A stretch of DNA of 14,077 nucleotides. Source: Actinomycetes bacterium (GTDB lineage Bacteria; Actinomycetota; Actinomycetes; Propionibacteriales; Propionibacteriaceae). Positions within the stretch are counted from its first letter, which is position 1, and every line of letters begins with the position of its first letter. The stretch lies in the NCBI GenBank assembly GCA_023437345.1, contig JAEZGC010000215.1:1-14077 (forward strand), written 5' to 3'. The notes beneath the pieces are model-generated. The model did no database searches and was not told where the DNA came from. It was given only the letters and a program-made list of their open reading frames with translations. This document shows positions 14,053 through 14,077 of this stretch, in pieces. The position numbers and the translations under genes are program-made.

Positions 14053-14077
14053 GGGGTGGGGGGGGGCGGGCGGGGGG
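14053..14077 (+). repeat. G-rich low-complexity tract at the right edge
   Basis: The last 25 bases are G apart from one T and two C, and include a run of nine G (14058–14066). Four or more G-tracts separated by single bases could form a G-quadruplex on the plus strand, which is the template strand for the sugar operon. The tract lies just upstream of the first permease. It may also be a sequencing or assembly edge artefact. Confidence 0.5.

Noticed and set aside
14016..14077. Possible LacI/CebR operator or operon promoter upstream of the first permease
   Set aside because: No 14-bp palindrome of the CebR type and no promoter-like hexamers are present. This is probably the gap after an upstream binding-protein gene.
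1..14077. Mobile elements, tRNA/rRNA genes, CRISPR arrays, toxin-antitoxin or phage-defence genes
   Set aside because: No transposase or integrase motifs, no regularly spaced repeats, no cloverleaf sequences and no small paired genes were seen. Nearly all of the window is accounted for by the twelve genes listed.

Overview
The window is GC-rich throughout. It uses GTG starts (sucC, the M23 peptidase gene, the first permease gene) as well as ATG, and may use leaderless transcription. This, together with the gene order pcrA/uvrD1 – M23 peptidase – sucC – sucD (the order I recall from mycobacteria, Rv0949–Rv0952), points to a high-GC actinobacterium. A Propionibacteriales-type organism would fit, but genus cannot be fixed from sequence alone.

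Layout, left to right. (1) Bases 2–1522 (+) hold the 3' part of a gene for a membrane-anchored protein: a Pro/Ala-rich stretch, one transmembrane helix, and an exported half that looks like two copies of one Cys-containing sensor-like domain. (2) Bases 1577–3650 (-) hold sucC-sucD, both subunits of succinyl-CoA synthetase (TCA cycle), convergent with gene 1. (3) Bases 3889–4857 (+) encode a membrane-anchored M23 (LytM-type) peptidase, divergent from sucC; the 238-bp gap carries its likely promoter. (4) Bases 4911–7274 (-) encode the UvrD/PcrA DNA-repair helicase, convergent with the peptidase gene. (5) Bases 7408–7662 (+) encode a small GlsB/YeaQ/YmgE-type membrane protein, divergent from pcrA across a 133-bp gap that holds a tandem 11-bp repeat. 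It is followed by a textbook intrinsic terminator. (6) Bases 7767–14015 are a tightly packed minus-strand run of six genes. Transcribed from right to left it reads: CUT1 sugar ABC permease 1, permease 2, cytoplasmic family-1 beta-glycosidase, LacI-type repressor, PspC-domain sensor histidine kinase, NarL/LuxR-type response regulator.

The first four genes of that run match the logic of the Streptomyces cellobiose/cello-oligosaccharide locus (cebE-cebF-cebG-bglC with repressor CebR): import a beta-linked oligosaccharide, hydrolyse it in the cytoplasm, and repress the operon when sugar is absent. The binding-protein gene and the operon promoter would lie beyond the right edge, and no ATPase gene is present. 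Four-base ATGA overlaps join permease 1 to permease 2, permease 2 to the glycosidase, and kinase to regulator. A 16-bp overlap joins glycosidase to repressor, and only 19 bp separate the repressor from the kinase. Read-through from the sugar operon into the two-component system is therefore possible.

Most of the window is ordinary core and catabolic genome. I found no mobile element, tRNA/rRNA, CRISPR array or obviously new system. The most notable points are the coupling of a sugar operon to a PspC-type two-component pair, the duplicated exported domain in the first gene, and the unusual pcrA/glsB-like intergenic region.
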